Assembly (NCBI GenBank): GCA_014381305.1
Contig: JACNLW010000024.1
Coordinates: forward strand, 1 to 34,228
Direction: 5' to 3'
From: Planctomycetota bacterium
GTDB lineage: Bacteria > Planctomycetota > Phycisphaerae > Phycisphaerales > SM1A02
DNA: 34,228 bases
A program made the translations under genes and the position numbers. Under the pieces are notes generated by a model that saw only the letters and a program-made list of their open reading frames with translations, was not told the origin of the DNA and did no database searches. This document shows, in pieces, positions 24,390-32,836 of this stretch; the stretch's first letter is position 1, and every line of letters starts with the position of its first letter.

Positions 24390-25211
24390 ATGGCGTGGAA
24401 TGTTGACAAAAAAAGTGGCGATCATGACCCAACTGCGATCTACAAAGACGCATCAAGGGGTGTGCGTCTGCAACGAGTAATGGTTGACGGGGGCATTGCA
24501 TCCCGAAGAAAGTGTGAAGAGTTAATCGAAGAAGGCGAAGTCAGAGTCAACGGCACTGTGGTTGATTTTTTACCTGCTTGGGTTGATATAGCCCAAGATA
24601 AAATTACTGTCAAAGATAGAAAATTGAAATTCAACGCAGAGCCTGTGTACATTATGTATTACAAACCACGAGGGATTGTATGCACAGTGAGCGATCCTGA
24701 GGGCCGACGCTGCGTAGGCGATATTGTGCACCACCATTCTGGGAATCGCATTTTTCCAATCGGCAGGCTCGACATGGAAAGCCAAGGGCTCTTGCTCCTT
24801 ACCAATGATCGACAACTTACAAACCAACTTACGCACCCAAAACACGAAGTTACGAAAGTGTATGAAGTTTCAGTCAAAGGAACCGTTGAGCAGGAAACGC
24901 TTGAAAAATTGCGTAAGGGTATTTTTATATCAGATGTGCATACAAGGCATGACGAACAACAAAAAGCTCGCCGCGCCAAAGTAGAATCAATTGAACTGAT
25001 CCGAACTGATCGGGGAAAAAGTCTCCTGAAAATTGAACTATCAGAAGGTCGAAACCGGCAAATTCGGCGGATGCTGGCAATTGTTGGACATCCTGTGAAA
25101 CGTCTGCGACGCATACAAATTGGACCACTTGAATTAAAGGGTCTCAGTACTGGGCAGTGGCGAGATTTATTACCGCAAGAAATTACAGCTATAAAAAGAG
25201 CGGCTAAATAA
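24390..25211 (+). CDS. RsuA/RluB-family pseudouridine synthase
   Basis: This enzyme isomerises uridine in ribosomal RNA. The 273-residue protein starts with an S4 RNA-binding domain (VRLQRVMVDGGIASRRKCEEL to VRVNGTVV, about 25-60), followed by the catalytic domain. YIMYYKPRGIVCT and GRLDMESQGLLLLTND hold catalytic Asp128, and GRNRQIRRML is the conserved C-terminal motif. RluB (23S rRNA) is more likely than RsuA by sequence pattern, but this cannot be settled by eye. TAGACT sits 8 nt before the ATG with no Shine-Dalgarno. The gene converges with scpA, with a 5-bp gap. Confidence 0.92.
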   Translation: MAWNVDKKSGDHDPTAIYKDASRGVRLQRVMVDGGIASRRKCEELIEEGEVRVNGTVVDFLPAWVDIAQDKITVKDRKLKFNAEPVYIMYYKPRGIVCTVSDPEGRRCVGDIVHHHSGNRIFPIGRLDMESQGLLLLTNDRQLTNQLTHPKHEVTKVYEVSVKGTVEQETLEKLRKGIFISDVHTRHDEQQKARRAKVESIELIRTDRGKSLLKIELSEGRNRQIRRMLAIVGHPVKRLRRIQIGPLELKGLSTGQWRDLLPQEITAIKRAAK

Positions 25212-25216
25212 AGAAT

Positions 25217-25981
25217 CTAAGGAGAGATTTTCTCTATCGTGATCTCGCCCCACTGACTTTCTTGCGCAACTGTTACTTTTCCGGTTCGTACAAGTTCGAG
25301 CGTTGCGAGAAACATTCCAACACGTTCTACAGTTTTCAATCCATCGAATGTTGAATGCAACGTAATCGTGCCGTCAATTGATCGTGATAATCTGTCAAGC
25401 AAATCTTCTTGGCACAATTCAATTGGTGTATCGTCAATTTCAATCCGATGTTCGCCAAGGCGAGCGAAATCAATTGCAGAAGCAATATGTTCATACGCAT
25501 CTGCTAAATCTAAAACATGCACATCATCAAGTTCAAGCGATTGTTCTTCTTCCACTTCTACTTCTTTAATCTGTACACGCGTGCGGTACCGCAAGGCAAA
25601 CAACGACTTTTTCTTTTCTAGTTCCTCAGAAGCAGTGCGGATCCGTTGAAAAGCGAGAAGTTGGCGAATCAAATCCTCTCGAGGGTCTAACTTGGACTCG
25701 CTTGTCGATTCATCGGATTCTTCCTCATTGCGCTGGTCAGCAGGAACGAGGGCTCGAGATTTAATCTCAATCAAAGTCGCTGCCATCACGAGAAACTCGC
25801 CTGCCATATCAATATCAATGGTTGTCGCATGATGGAGCACTGCGAGATACTCGTCTGTGACCTTCGCGATCTCAATGTCCTGAATATCTACTTCTGTACG
25901 ACGCACGAGGTACAGAAGGAGGTCAAGGGGGCCGTCGAAGGCTTCTAATGAGACTCTAAATTGCTCTTGTGGTAAAATCAT
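25217..25981 (-). CDS. scpA: Segregation and condensation protein A
   Basis: ScpA is the kleisin subunit bridging SMC heads in chromosome segregation. From ATG 25981 it is 254 residues; starts at 26014/26017 with AAGGG upstream are possible and would add 11-12 residues. The kleisin N-terminus FRVSLEAFDGPLDLLLYLVR is diagnostic. It is followed by EFLVMAATLIEIKSRALVP, a charged linker rich in Glu and Ser, and a C-terminal winged-helix-like domain. No scpB or smc gene lies alongside. It diverges from kdsD with a short shared promoter region. Confidence 0.93.
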   Translation of the reverse strand: MILPQEQFRVSLEAFDGPLDLLLYLVRRTEVDIQDIEIAKVTDEYLAVLHHATTIDIDMAGEFLVMAATLIEIKSRALVPADQRNEEESDESTSESKLDPREDLIRQLLAFQRIRTASEELEKKKSLFALRYRTRVQIKEVEVEEEQSLELDDVHVLDLADAYEHIASAIDFARLGEHRIEIDDTPIELCQEDLLDRLSRSIDGTITLHSTFDGLKTVERVGMFLATLELVRTGKVTVAQESQWGEITIEKISP

Positions 25982-26024
25982 GTGCTGATTGCCGCTCCTG
26001 CGGTACAATTGCATCATAACCCTT

Positions 26025-27062
26025 ATGAACGCACCACGCCAATATCAAAAATCCGCACCTGATACCGAAGCCTCTTTCATCAGTGAAGTCCTTCAAGCGG
26101 AATCTGACGCGATCCAACGCGTCGCTTATGAAATTGCTGCAAACGCAACTACGCTTGCACAATGGTCCAAAGCGATTGATATTCTCGAATCGTGTACGGG
26201 GCACGTCATTTTTAGTGGCATGGGGAAATCCGGCCTTGTTGGCGCGAAGCTCTCAGCAACATTTTCTAGCATTGGCCAACCTTCCCACGTTGTCCACCCT
26301 TCTGAAGCAGTACATGGCGACCTCGGTTCAATCAAGCCCAACGATGTCGTCATTCTTATGAGTTATTCTGGCACAACTGCAGAAGTCATAAATTTAGCTG
26401 CAATCTTAAGGACAGACAACGTACCACGAATCGGCATCTCTTCTTCAAATGATTCACCCCTTGCGAAACTTTGTGATGTTCATCTGTCAATTGGCGAGAT
26501 AACCGAAGCGTGTCCGCTCAATCTCGCACCGACCGCATCAACAACAGCCACACTTGCAATTGGAGACGCACTTGGGCTCGCCGTTGCGAGAAGACGAAAC
26601 TTTTCCGCAGATGATTTCCACAAGCATCACCCCGGCGGCATGCTCGGGACAGGATTACGTGCAATTACTGAAATTTTACGATTCAAAGTTGGCGACAACC
26701 TTCCAACGGTGCATACTTCAACACTTGTAGGAGAAGCCCTCCGCGTTGCAAGGCCTACAACCAATAAACGAAGGGCGGGAGCTATTTTACTCGTTGATGA
26801 TGATGGCAAACTCGTCGGCATTTTCACCGACGGCGATCTCCGAAGATTAGTTATTGATAATCCTGAACCAATGCATTGTATTATTGGTGAAGTTGCAACA
26901 ACAAATCCAAGACGCCTTCCAACGAGCGCTCTTGTTCGAGACGCCAAACAACTTGTCACTGAACATCGAGTTGATGAAATTCCAGTTGTCGATGAACACA
27001 ACAATCCTATAGGACTGATCGATGTCCAAGACCTTATCGCGATGAAAGTCGTTACGGAGTAA
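26025..27062 (+). CDS. kdsD: Arabinose-5-phosphate isomerase (KpsF/GutQ type)
   Basis: This enzyme converts ribulose 5-phosphate to arabinose 5-phosphate, the first step of KDO synthesis. The start at 26025 (MNAPRQYQKS) gives 345 residues. The SIS domain covers about 40-180, with FSGMGKSGLVGAKLSATF, HPSEAVHGDLG, MSYSGTTAEVI and a HHPGGMLG ending. Two CBS domains occupy about 205-345 (VGIFTDGDLRRLV and HRVDEIPVVDEHNNPIGLI). TACAAT lies 15 nt upstream of the ATG. It starts an operon that continues with an Ntn hydrolase (2-bp gap), kdsC and an LptC-like gene. Confidence 0.95.
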   Translation: MNAPRQYQKSAPDTEASFISEVLQAESDAIQRVAYEIAANATTLAQWSKAIDILESCTGHVIFSGMGKSGLVGAKLSATFSSIGQPSHVVHPSEAVHGDLGSIKPNDVVILMSYSGTTAEVINLAAILRTDNVPRIGISSSNDSPLAKLCDVHLSIGEITEACPLNLAPTASTTATLAIGDALGLAVARRRNFSADDFHKHHPGGMLGTGLRAITEILRFKVGDNLPTVHTSTLVGEALRVARPTTNKRRAGAILLVDDDGKLVGIFTDGDLRRLVIDNPEPMHCIIGEVATTNPRRLPTSALVRDAKQLVTEHRVDEIPVVDEHNNPIGLIDVQDLIAMKVVTE

Positions 27063-27064
27063 CC

Positions 27065-27634
27065 ATGTCAGTAATCGTAGCAATCAAAAAACACAACCAC
27101 GTCGTGATGGCAGCTGACACGCTTACAAGTTTTGGTGATTCTGAACATATGCCACAAGAAAATGCACGCACAAGCAAAGTTGGCCGCATCGGCGACTCAC
27201 TCATTGGAGGCGCTGGCTGGGCTGTGTACGACGATATTCTCAACGACTTTCTTTCGACTCGGCCAACTCCTGATCTTTCAAGTGCCCGCAAAATATTTAC
27301 ATTTTTCTTAGACTTCTGGCGTGCATTGCATGACCATTACACGTTTGTAAATGACCAAGCGGCAAATATCAGTTCACCATTTGGAGATTTGGACTCTACT
27401 TTTTTGATCGCAAATGCGGGAGGCATCTTTACCGTTGCTTCTGACATGGGAGTCACTCCACTCAATAAGTATTACGCAATCGGTTCTGGCGGTGAATACG
27501 CAATCGGTGTTCTCTATACCTTGTACAACAGAACGGATGATATAGAATCAATCGCTACCGACGCAGTCCAAGCAGCCATTGCGATGAACTTACAATGTGG
27601 CGGCGCAGTTGACGTTCTTAAACTATCAATATGA
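27065..27634 (+). CDS. Proteasome/HslV-like Ntn hydrolase with N-terminal serine
   Basis: A 189-residue member of the proteasome-beta/HslV fold. After removal of Met the chain begins SVIVAIKKHNHVVMAADT, which lines up with the HslV start: the nucleophile position is Ser1 (usually Thr), Asp17 is in place, and the catalytic Lys (Lys33 of HslV) corresponds to Lys37 in TSKVGRIGD after a four-residue insertion. IGGAGWAVYDD and YAIGSGGEYAIGVLYTLY follow the family pattern, and the length fits HslV (about 175-185). No HslU-type ATPase is nearby. It sits between kdsD and kdsC, 2 bp after the first and overlapping the second by ATGA, so it is surely co-expressed with KDO synthesis. The substrate is unknown. 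Ser as nucleophile is known in Bacillus HslV (CodW). Confidence 0.82.
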   Translation: MSVIVAIKKHNHVVMAADTLTSFGDSEHMPQENARTSKVGRIGDSLIGGAGWAVYDDILNDFLSTRPTPDLSSARKIFTFFLDFWRALHDHYTFVNDQAANISSPFGDLDSTFLIANAGGIFTVASDMGVTPLNKYYAIGSGGEYAIGVLYTLYNRTDDIESIATDAVQAAIAMNLQCGGAVDVLKLSI

Positions 27635-28161
27635 CAACACTAGAAAACATTTCAGTTCTTGCTCTTGATGTCGATGGAGTGCTCACAGATGGCACAATAA
27701 TTTTCACGCAATACACCGGCGTAGAAAATAAAAAATTCCACGTGCACGATGGTCTTGGGATTTCTCTTTGGCTCAAAGCAGGAAACGAAGTCATTCTTAT
27801 TAGCGGCCGCAAAGCAGATTGCGTAAATATCAGAGCAAAAGAACTCGGCATCAAACATGTCCTCCAAGGGAGCAAGGATAAAATTGCAGATCTAGATAAA
27901 ACGCTTTCCAAAATTGGTGCGATGCCTGCACACACTGCTTTTGTAGGAGACGATCTTGGCGACATCACAGTGATGCAACATGTCGGCTACGCAATTGCTG
28001 TACATGATGCCGCACAAGAAGTAAAAGATATTTCAAATTGGATCACACGCAGAGATGGCGGGCGCGGCGCAGTTCGCGATGCCATAGAACATATTATGAA
28101 AGAAACAGGATGTTGGCAAGATGCCATCAACACAGAACAATCTATAACCGCGCAGCAATGA
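27631..28161 (+). CDS. kdsC: 3-deoxy-D-manno-octulosonate 8-phosphate phosphatase
   Basis: This HAD-superfamily phosphatase releases KDO from KDO 8-phosphate. The 176-residue protein is of the compact, capless C0 type that forms tetramers. Catalytic Asp13 and Asp15 lie in LALDVDGVLTDG. HVHDGLGISLWLKAG, ILISGRKAD, GSKDKIADL and VGDDLGDITVM supply the other HAD motifs, and the C-terminal GGRGAVRDAIEHI is typical of KdsC. It follows the Ntn hydrolase with ATGA overlap and precedes the LptC-like gene by 13 bp. Confidence 0.95.
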   Translation: MTTLENISVLALDVDGVLTDGTIIFTQYTGVENKKFHVHDGLGISLWLKAGNEVILISGRKADCVNIRAKELGIKHVLQGSKDKIADLDKTLSKIGAMPAHTAFVGDDLGDITVMQHVGYAIAVHDAAQEVKDISNWITRRDGGRGAVRDAIEHIMKETGCWQDAINTEQSITAQQ

Positions 28162-28174
28162 ATGGACGCATCGC

Positions 28175-31159
28175 ATGAGCACAAATGAATCTCCTCGAAA
28201 CACACTCCTTCCTGAACCACCACCACACCCAACGAAGTTTGCCGCAAAAAAACTGACTTGGATCATAGTTGGAGTAACAGGATGTTTTTGCATCCTCGTT
28301 CTCGCTTTATTATTTACTCTTTCTGATCGCCAGCCAACAAACCAAAACACAGCGCAAAGTGATGACGTTATTGCTTTATTAGAAGCAGAAACTGAGATTG
28401 TCGACATTGCAGAAGTCACTTCCGAAGATGTAGGTGTTGCGCTTTCCTCTGGTGGTTGGATTCAACAAACAGATGCGCTGGGAAATCTCGCGCAGCAATA
28501 CCGTTGCACTTCGCTTGACCCCGCCCCTGCGAACATGCCAACTGGGTGGATTGAAATGGTTGATCCTGATGTTGAACTTTTTTTAAGCGAAAATCGGGTT
28601 GTACGTATCACAGGAGACACTGCAATTGCCAACGCACCCAACCGTGTGCTTGAATCGGGTGACATCTATGGGAATGTCAAGATTGAATTGTTTGAAGGAA
28701 TCAACATCAACACCCAAACAGACACACCGGCGATTGTAATGACAACACCCCAAGCAAGTTTTGATAACTTTTTAGGTGAAGTTACATGTGAAAGTGAAGT
28801 TCGCATTGTTTCTGCAGATCATTCATCTCTCATCGGCAGGCAACTTGCTATTCGGTTTAACGATACCAATGGTAGAATTGAGTACTTGCGGTTAGAAGAG
28901 GTAGACTCGATCACGTTGTATCAAAACAGCACGCAAACGGCACGCGTTCAGAATCCCCCTTCTGTGCACAAATCTTACAGACCTTCTGCACACCACGTTT
29001 CGGCTGGTGCAATTCAAAATAACGAGCAATACTACTTACTCACTCTTGCAGAGTATGTAGTCATCAAGCAAGGTGACGTTCTTACAGGCAAGGAAGCTCG
29101 CGGCAACGAAATGACCATAGCGTTTGCACTTTCTCGAACGAACAGTGTGCAATCTAACCTTCGTAGACCAAGTGCGCCTTTATCTGCAAATGCAACAATC
29201 ATCGCCTCGCTCATGGGCGCGAACGTTGAACCAACAGATCAATCTAGTTTCTCCACCCCGCTTCCACCAACAAATATCACGCCCACAATTATTACCTGTA
29301 ACGGCGGGCTTACAATGCTGCCACTTGATGATGCCAAATTGACGCCGACGTTTCCTGAGGAAACACGGCTTGAAATTTTTGGTACTCCAAACACTCCTGC
29401 AATTCTCATTGATCATGCATCTGACATGTCCGCTCGAGCCAATGTCGTTCGCTATGAGATAGAGCAGGATCGGATGGATTTGTTTGGAGATGATTCGGCT
29501 CAAGCGGTAGTTACTATGAACGATGCAACTGCGTATGCGCATCATCTTTGGATTTCTCAAAAAACGGGCGTGGGGAAAATTGTAGGCGATGGATCTCTTG
29601 AGCAACATCCAAAAACGGGAATCAAAACAACAATCACTTGGCAAGGTGGAGTTGATTTTACGATGACTCCTGCAACTGATGCATCCGATGGCGGTATTCT
29701 CAAACAAGTAATTTGTAATAAAGATATTCGCATGACAACAGAGGAAAGTGAACTTACTTGCGACATTCTTGATATTCTTTTTACTGCAAATGCTGATGGA
29801 TCATCTTCGCCGGAACTTGCAATTGCAACGGGGAATGTCAAAGGGATCAGTGATACGCAAACCCTTTGGGCAACCAAAGCTGAAGTTACATTCGTTGAAG
29901 CGCCTGATGAAAACAAATCTGAAAATTTTGCTGGTTCAATGCAAGCAGACAAAATGACGGCGACGGGTGATGTGCAAGTGTTACTCAATGATGGCGGAAG
30001 AGCATTTTGCGACACACTTCGTGGAGACATCAATCAATCAATCGCAGAACTTGAAGGCAATGTAGTTGTTGCATATAAGCGGATGCTCATGGATCGAGGG
30101 GACAATGCACGGTTCAAAATCAATCGTTCAACTGGCAAAGGGCTTTGGGAGGGTCCGGGTCAAGCCAGATTCCTCACGCAACCATTACTTGTGAATCAAG
30201 ATCAACGAATAAAGCGTCCCTCAGTCAACGTTGATCCAGATGAAACAGTTGATGACCCAAAAGCACAGCATGTATCAATGCGTGCGACGTGGGAAGATTC
30301 GATGGCAATGGACCAGCATTTCAACAACGACGGAGGTCTCATTGACTTTCGCGGCAACGTCATTGCAAGAAGCAGGCAATCTTCTCTTGAACTCACTGAG
30401 ATACAAAGTGAAAACTTACAGTTTGAATTCACAAACGATCCCTTACCAAACACAACACTTGAAGAGGACCAGAGAAGAGTCCAACGGGTCATCGCACGGG
30501 AAGAAGCGAAGTTTGAACACCGACTATGGTCAAAAGATCGCCCGACTGAACTCCCTGTTTTGTATTACATTGGTGGAGATCATATCGAATACGAAACTGA
30601 TACTTCTGAACTTTACACAGTAGGCAATGGAGAAATGGTTATTAGAGATAATCGCAAACCAGAGAACACTACACACCAGTCGTCACTTGCAGGAAGAGGC
30701 ACAACGCACTTCACGTGGGACGGCAATTTAAGAACAACTAGAATCTCTGACGACTTGTATCGAATTAGAATGACAGACAATGTGCAGATGTTACACAAAG
30801 GGCTCGATGGCATGATTGGAATGCTCACTGCCAACACCATCAACGCAATTTCAAAAAACACAACTGCCCAATCGGAAAAAAATGAATCTACTGTGATGAT
30901 GCGGGGCATGGACGTCAGAGAGATCAAGGCAGAGGACAATGTGTATGTTTCAACGACCACAAGACGAGTGGACTGCGATATCTTTGACTACAACTTACAA
31001 ACTGGGCTGGCGAAACTTTCTGCAATCGAAGGAAAAACTGTCGCGATTGTGACCGAAGGCACACCGTATCCAGTACGAGCTACGAGCATAGTTTGGAACA
31101 TGGACCCTGCTATTGATTCAATCAGAATTGATGGATTACAAGGTTCCTCGACGCAGTAG
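28175..31159 (+). CDS. Very large LptC/LptA (OstA)-like lipopolysaccharide transport protein
   Basis: A 994-residue envelope protein with a cytoplasmic N-terminus of about 26 residues and one membrane helix at about 27-48. A long periplasmic part follows with repeated beta-jellyroll-like segments of LptC/LptA/OstA type. Examples are IANAPNRVLESGDIYGNV, RANVVRYEIEQDRMDLFGDD, TATGDVQVLLNDGGRAFCDT followed by ELEGNVVVAYKRM, IDFRGNVIARSRQSSLELTE, and VDCDIFDYNLQTGLAKLSA. Each pairs a strand of the type xxGNVxx with residues describing a beta strand pair. Classical LptC has about 190 residues and LptA about 180, so this looks like an LptC anchor fused to several LptA-like modules. The position after kdsD and kdsC supports an LPS role. 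No lptB, lptF/G or lptD is in the window. Confidence 0.8.
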   Translation: MSTNESPRNTLLPEPPPHPTKFAAKKLTWIIVGVTGCFCILVLALLFTLSDRQPTNQNTAQSDDVIALLEAETEIVDIAEVTSEDVGVALSSGGWIQQTDALGNLAQQYRCTSLDPAPANMPTGWIEMVDPDVELFLSENRVVRITGDTAIANAPNRVLESGDIYGNVKIELFEGININTQTDTPAIVMTTPQASFDNFLGEVTCESEVRIVSADHSSLIGRQLAIRFNDTNGRIEYLRLEEVDSITLYQNSTQTARVQNPPSVHKSYRPSAHHVSAGAIQNNEQYYLLTLAEYVVIKQGDVLTGKEARGNEMTIAFALSRTNSVQSNLRRPSAPLSANATIIASLMGANVEPTDQSSFSTPLPPTNITPTIITCNGGLTMLPLDDAKLTPTFPEETRLEIFGTPNTPAILIDHASDMSARANVVRYEIEQDRMDLFGDDSAQAVVTMNDATAYAHHLWISQKTGVGKIVGDGSLEQHPKTGIKTTITWQGGVDFTMTPATDASDGGILKQVICNKDIRMTTEESELTCDILDILFTANADGSSSPELAIATGNVKGISDTQTLWATKAEVTFVEAPDENKSENFAGSMQADKMTATGDVQVLLNDGGRAFCDTLRGDINQSIAELEGNVVVAYKRMLMDRGDNARFKINRSTGKGLWEGPGQARFLTQPLLVNQDQRIKRPSVNVDPDETVDDPKAQHVSMRATWEDSMAMDQHFNNDGGLIDFRGNVIARSRQSSLELTEIQSENLQFEFTNDPLPNTTLEEDQRRVQRVIAREEAKFEHRLWSKDRPTELPVLYYIGGDHIEYETDTSELYTVGNGEMVIRDNRKPENTTHQSSLAGRGTTHFTWDGNLRTTRISDDLYRIRMTDNVQMLHKGLDGMIGMLTANTINAISKNTTAQSEKNESTVMMRGMDVREIKAEDNVYVSTTTRRVDCDIFDYNLQTGLAKLSAIEGKTVAIVTEGTPYPVRATSIVWNMDPAIDSIRIDGLQGSSTQ

Positions 31160-31183
31160 ATTCTTGTAGAATGCGCCACGCTT

Positions 31184-31735
31184 ATGTCTGTAACAGATAA
31201 CAACCTTATTCTTGAACGAGTGCGAGTAGGTCTTTCCGATCTTTCTCTTAGATCAACAGATTTTCGCGACGAGTTATCACTCATCGCAAATCCTAAAGAG
31301 GTCCACCGCCTCTTACGATTTCTTCGCGATGATCCAGAATGCAACTTTGATTTACTTTGTGATGTCACAGCAATAGATTACCTCGACTACCCCGCTCAAA
31401 CCCTTGGTCGTTTTTCCGTAGTGTGGATTCTCGCCAACACAGAAACTGCTTACAGAGTACGGGTAAAAACTTTTCTTGACCCTTCAATCCCTACTTCAGG
31501 AATAGTTGAAGACGAAGCCCTAGTAGTGGATTCCTCCACCGACATCTGGGAAGGTGCTGAATGGAGAGAGCGGGAAGTGTTTGATATGTTTGGAATCAGA
31601 TTCCGCAACCATCCTGATCTCCGCCGCATTCTGATGTGGAAAGAGTATCCCGCACATCCACTTAGAAAAGATTATCCACTGCAAGGTCGCGGGGAACGAA
31701 TCAACTTGGCAATTGTCGATAGAGACGACGTGTAA
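31184..31735 (+). CDS. nuoC: NADH-quinone oxidoreductase subunit C
   Basis: This complex I peripheral-arm subunit is the 30-kDa protein. At 183 residues it has FDLLCDVTAIDYLD, GRFSVVWIL, TDIWEGAEWREREVFDMFG, NHPDLRRILMW and HPLRKDYPLQGRGE, all diagnostic. It stands alone, 24 bp after the LptC-like gene. TAGAAT 11 nt before the ATG may give it its own promoter. nuoB is 8.3 kb away on the other strand, and the usual partners nuoA and nuoD are absent. The end of the gene abuts the end of queD with no gap. Confidence 0.96.
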   Translation: MSVTDNNLILERVRVGLSDLSLRSTDFRDELSLIANPKEVHRLLRFLRDDPECNFDLLCDVTAIDYLDYPAQTLGRFSVVWILANTETAYRVRVKTFLDPSIPTSGIVEDEALVVDSSTDIWEGAEWREREVFDMFGIRFRNHPDLRRILMWKEYPAHPLRKDYPLQGRGERINLAIVDRDDV

Positions 31736-32089
31736 TCAACCTCGATACACACACCGACAAGTACAAGTTTCTTCAACAACCACTTCAAAAAGTGAAGGCA
31801 GAGCTTCGATGAGCCGATCCCAAATCCAGATCGACAACATTTCACTTGTAGGATTTTCAAGCCCTTCGATCTCGTTCAACAGATAATGATCAAGTTGTGC
31901 ATCAAGTGGCGCAAAAGCTGCAGAAATAATTCCGTAATCCATCACCCATCCTGCTTCAGGGTCAACTTTCCCATCAACAACTACTGTGACTCGAAAAGAA
32001 TGGCCGTGCATTCGCCTGCATTTGTGACCTTCAGGCACGTTGGGCAACCAATGCGCTGCTTCGAAACGAAATGTTTTTTCTATACGCAT
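31736..32089 (-). CDS. queD: 6-carboxy-5,6,7,8-tetrahydropterin synthase
   Basis: QueD makes 6-carboxytetrahydropterin from dihydroneopterin triphosphate for 7-deazaguanine (preQ0, queuosine) synthesis. The 117-residue protein carries the zinc ligands His13 (FEAAHWL), His28 and His30 (MHGHSF), and catalytic Cys24 (GHKCRR). VMDYGIISAAF and LDHYLLNEI match the family, and ENPTSEMLSIWIWD is the conserved C-terminal helix. It is 9 bp downstream of queE in the same operon. queC and the queF/tgt genes are not in the window. The short family with catalytic Cys argues against a eukaryote-like 6-pyruvoyl synthase. Confidence 0.95.
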   Translation of the reverse strand: MRIEKTFRFEAAHWLPNVPEGHKCRRMHGHSFRVTVVVDGKVDPEAGWVMDYGIISAAFAPLDAQLDHYLLNEIEGLENPTSEMLSIWIWDRLIEALPSLFEVVVEETCTCRCVYRG

Positions 32090-32098
32090 CGTAGTATT

Positions 32099-32785
32099 TT
32101 ACACACCTCGAGTCGTTGCAGGCCAAATGTATTTATGGATTTGCAATTGAAGTCGTGCCCATGGTGCATCAGCAATGATCCATTTCGAGAGTAACTTGGT
32201 ATCGAGCGCTTCGCAACCTTGTATTTCATTATTGCTTTCTTGGAACATGACTGGCGAAAAGTGGATTGCATGAACTTTTTCTACGAGGCTACGGTCTTCT
32301 ACTATTTGTACTGACCAATCAAAATCCTCACGATTCGTAATCACAAATTTAACTTCGTCATTTATCGAAAGACAATCGTAGTTAGATTCTTTGAATGAAT
32401 TTTCAGCCCCGCTGTTTGGAGTTTTAATATCTACAATTTTGTGTGACCTTGGATCACAATTCGACAAACTGCACACCCCGCTTGTTTCTATCAATACTGT
32501 GTAATCCAAATCACATAACTGCCTGATGAATGAATAGACAGCTTCTTGAGCAAGTGGCTCACCCCCAGTAATTTGGACAAGGGGAATGTTCAATTCTTTT
32601 ACTTTATCGATGATCTCATCAAACGAGAATGCACTCCCTTCTCGAAAGGCATAAGACGTATCGCAATAGTGGCAACGCAACGGACAACCTTGCAATCGAA
32701 CAAAAGTACATGCTTGTCCCGACCAAGAAGATTCCCCTTGGATTGATGAAAATATTTCATTAATTTTGAGTTTGTCACCTGACAT
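32099..32785 (-). CDS. queE: 7-carboxy-7-deazaguanine synthase (radical SAM)
   Basis: QueE contracts 6-carboxytetrahydropterin to 7-carboxy-7-deazaguanine using S-adenosylmethionine and a 4Fe-4S cluster. The 228-residue protein starts with INEIFSSIQGESSWSGQ, typical of QueE. The cluster-binding CxxxCxxC follows at Cys34, Cys38 and Cys41 (GCPLRCHYCD). ITGGEPLAQ is the radical-SAM GGEP motif, and HKIVDIKTPNSG is the expected next element. It is upstream of queD, and both genes would feed queuosine, which is also the substrate context of the gluQ product at 15360-16286. The 70 bp between its start and the tRNA gene hold both promoters. Confidence 0.95.
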   Translation of the reverse strand: MSGDKLKINEIFSSIQGESSWSGQACTFVRLQGCPLRCHYCDTSYAFREGSAFSFDEIIDKVKELNIPLVQITGGEPLAQEAVYSFIRQLCDLDYTVLIETSGVCSLSNCDPRSHKIVDIKTPNSGAENSFKESNYDCLSINDEVKFVITNREDFDWSVQIVEDRSLVEKVHAIHFSPVMFQESNNEIQGCEALDTKLLSKWIIADAPWARLQLQIHKYIWPATTRGV

Positions 32786-32836
32786 TCGCGACCATTCTAC
32801 AAGGAGATGAGCAGAGACGAAGATGTTTTTCCCTGC

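Noticed and set aside
29557-30033. Long minus-strand ORFs inside the LptC-like gene
   Set aside because: They are antisense shadows of a 2985-bp coding region, and their translations show no recognisable domain or start signal.
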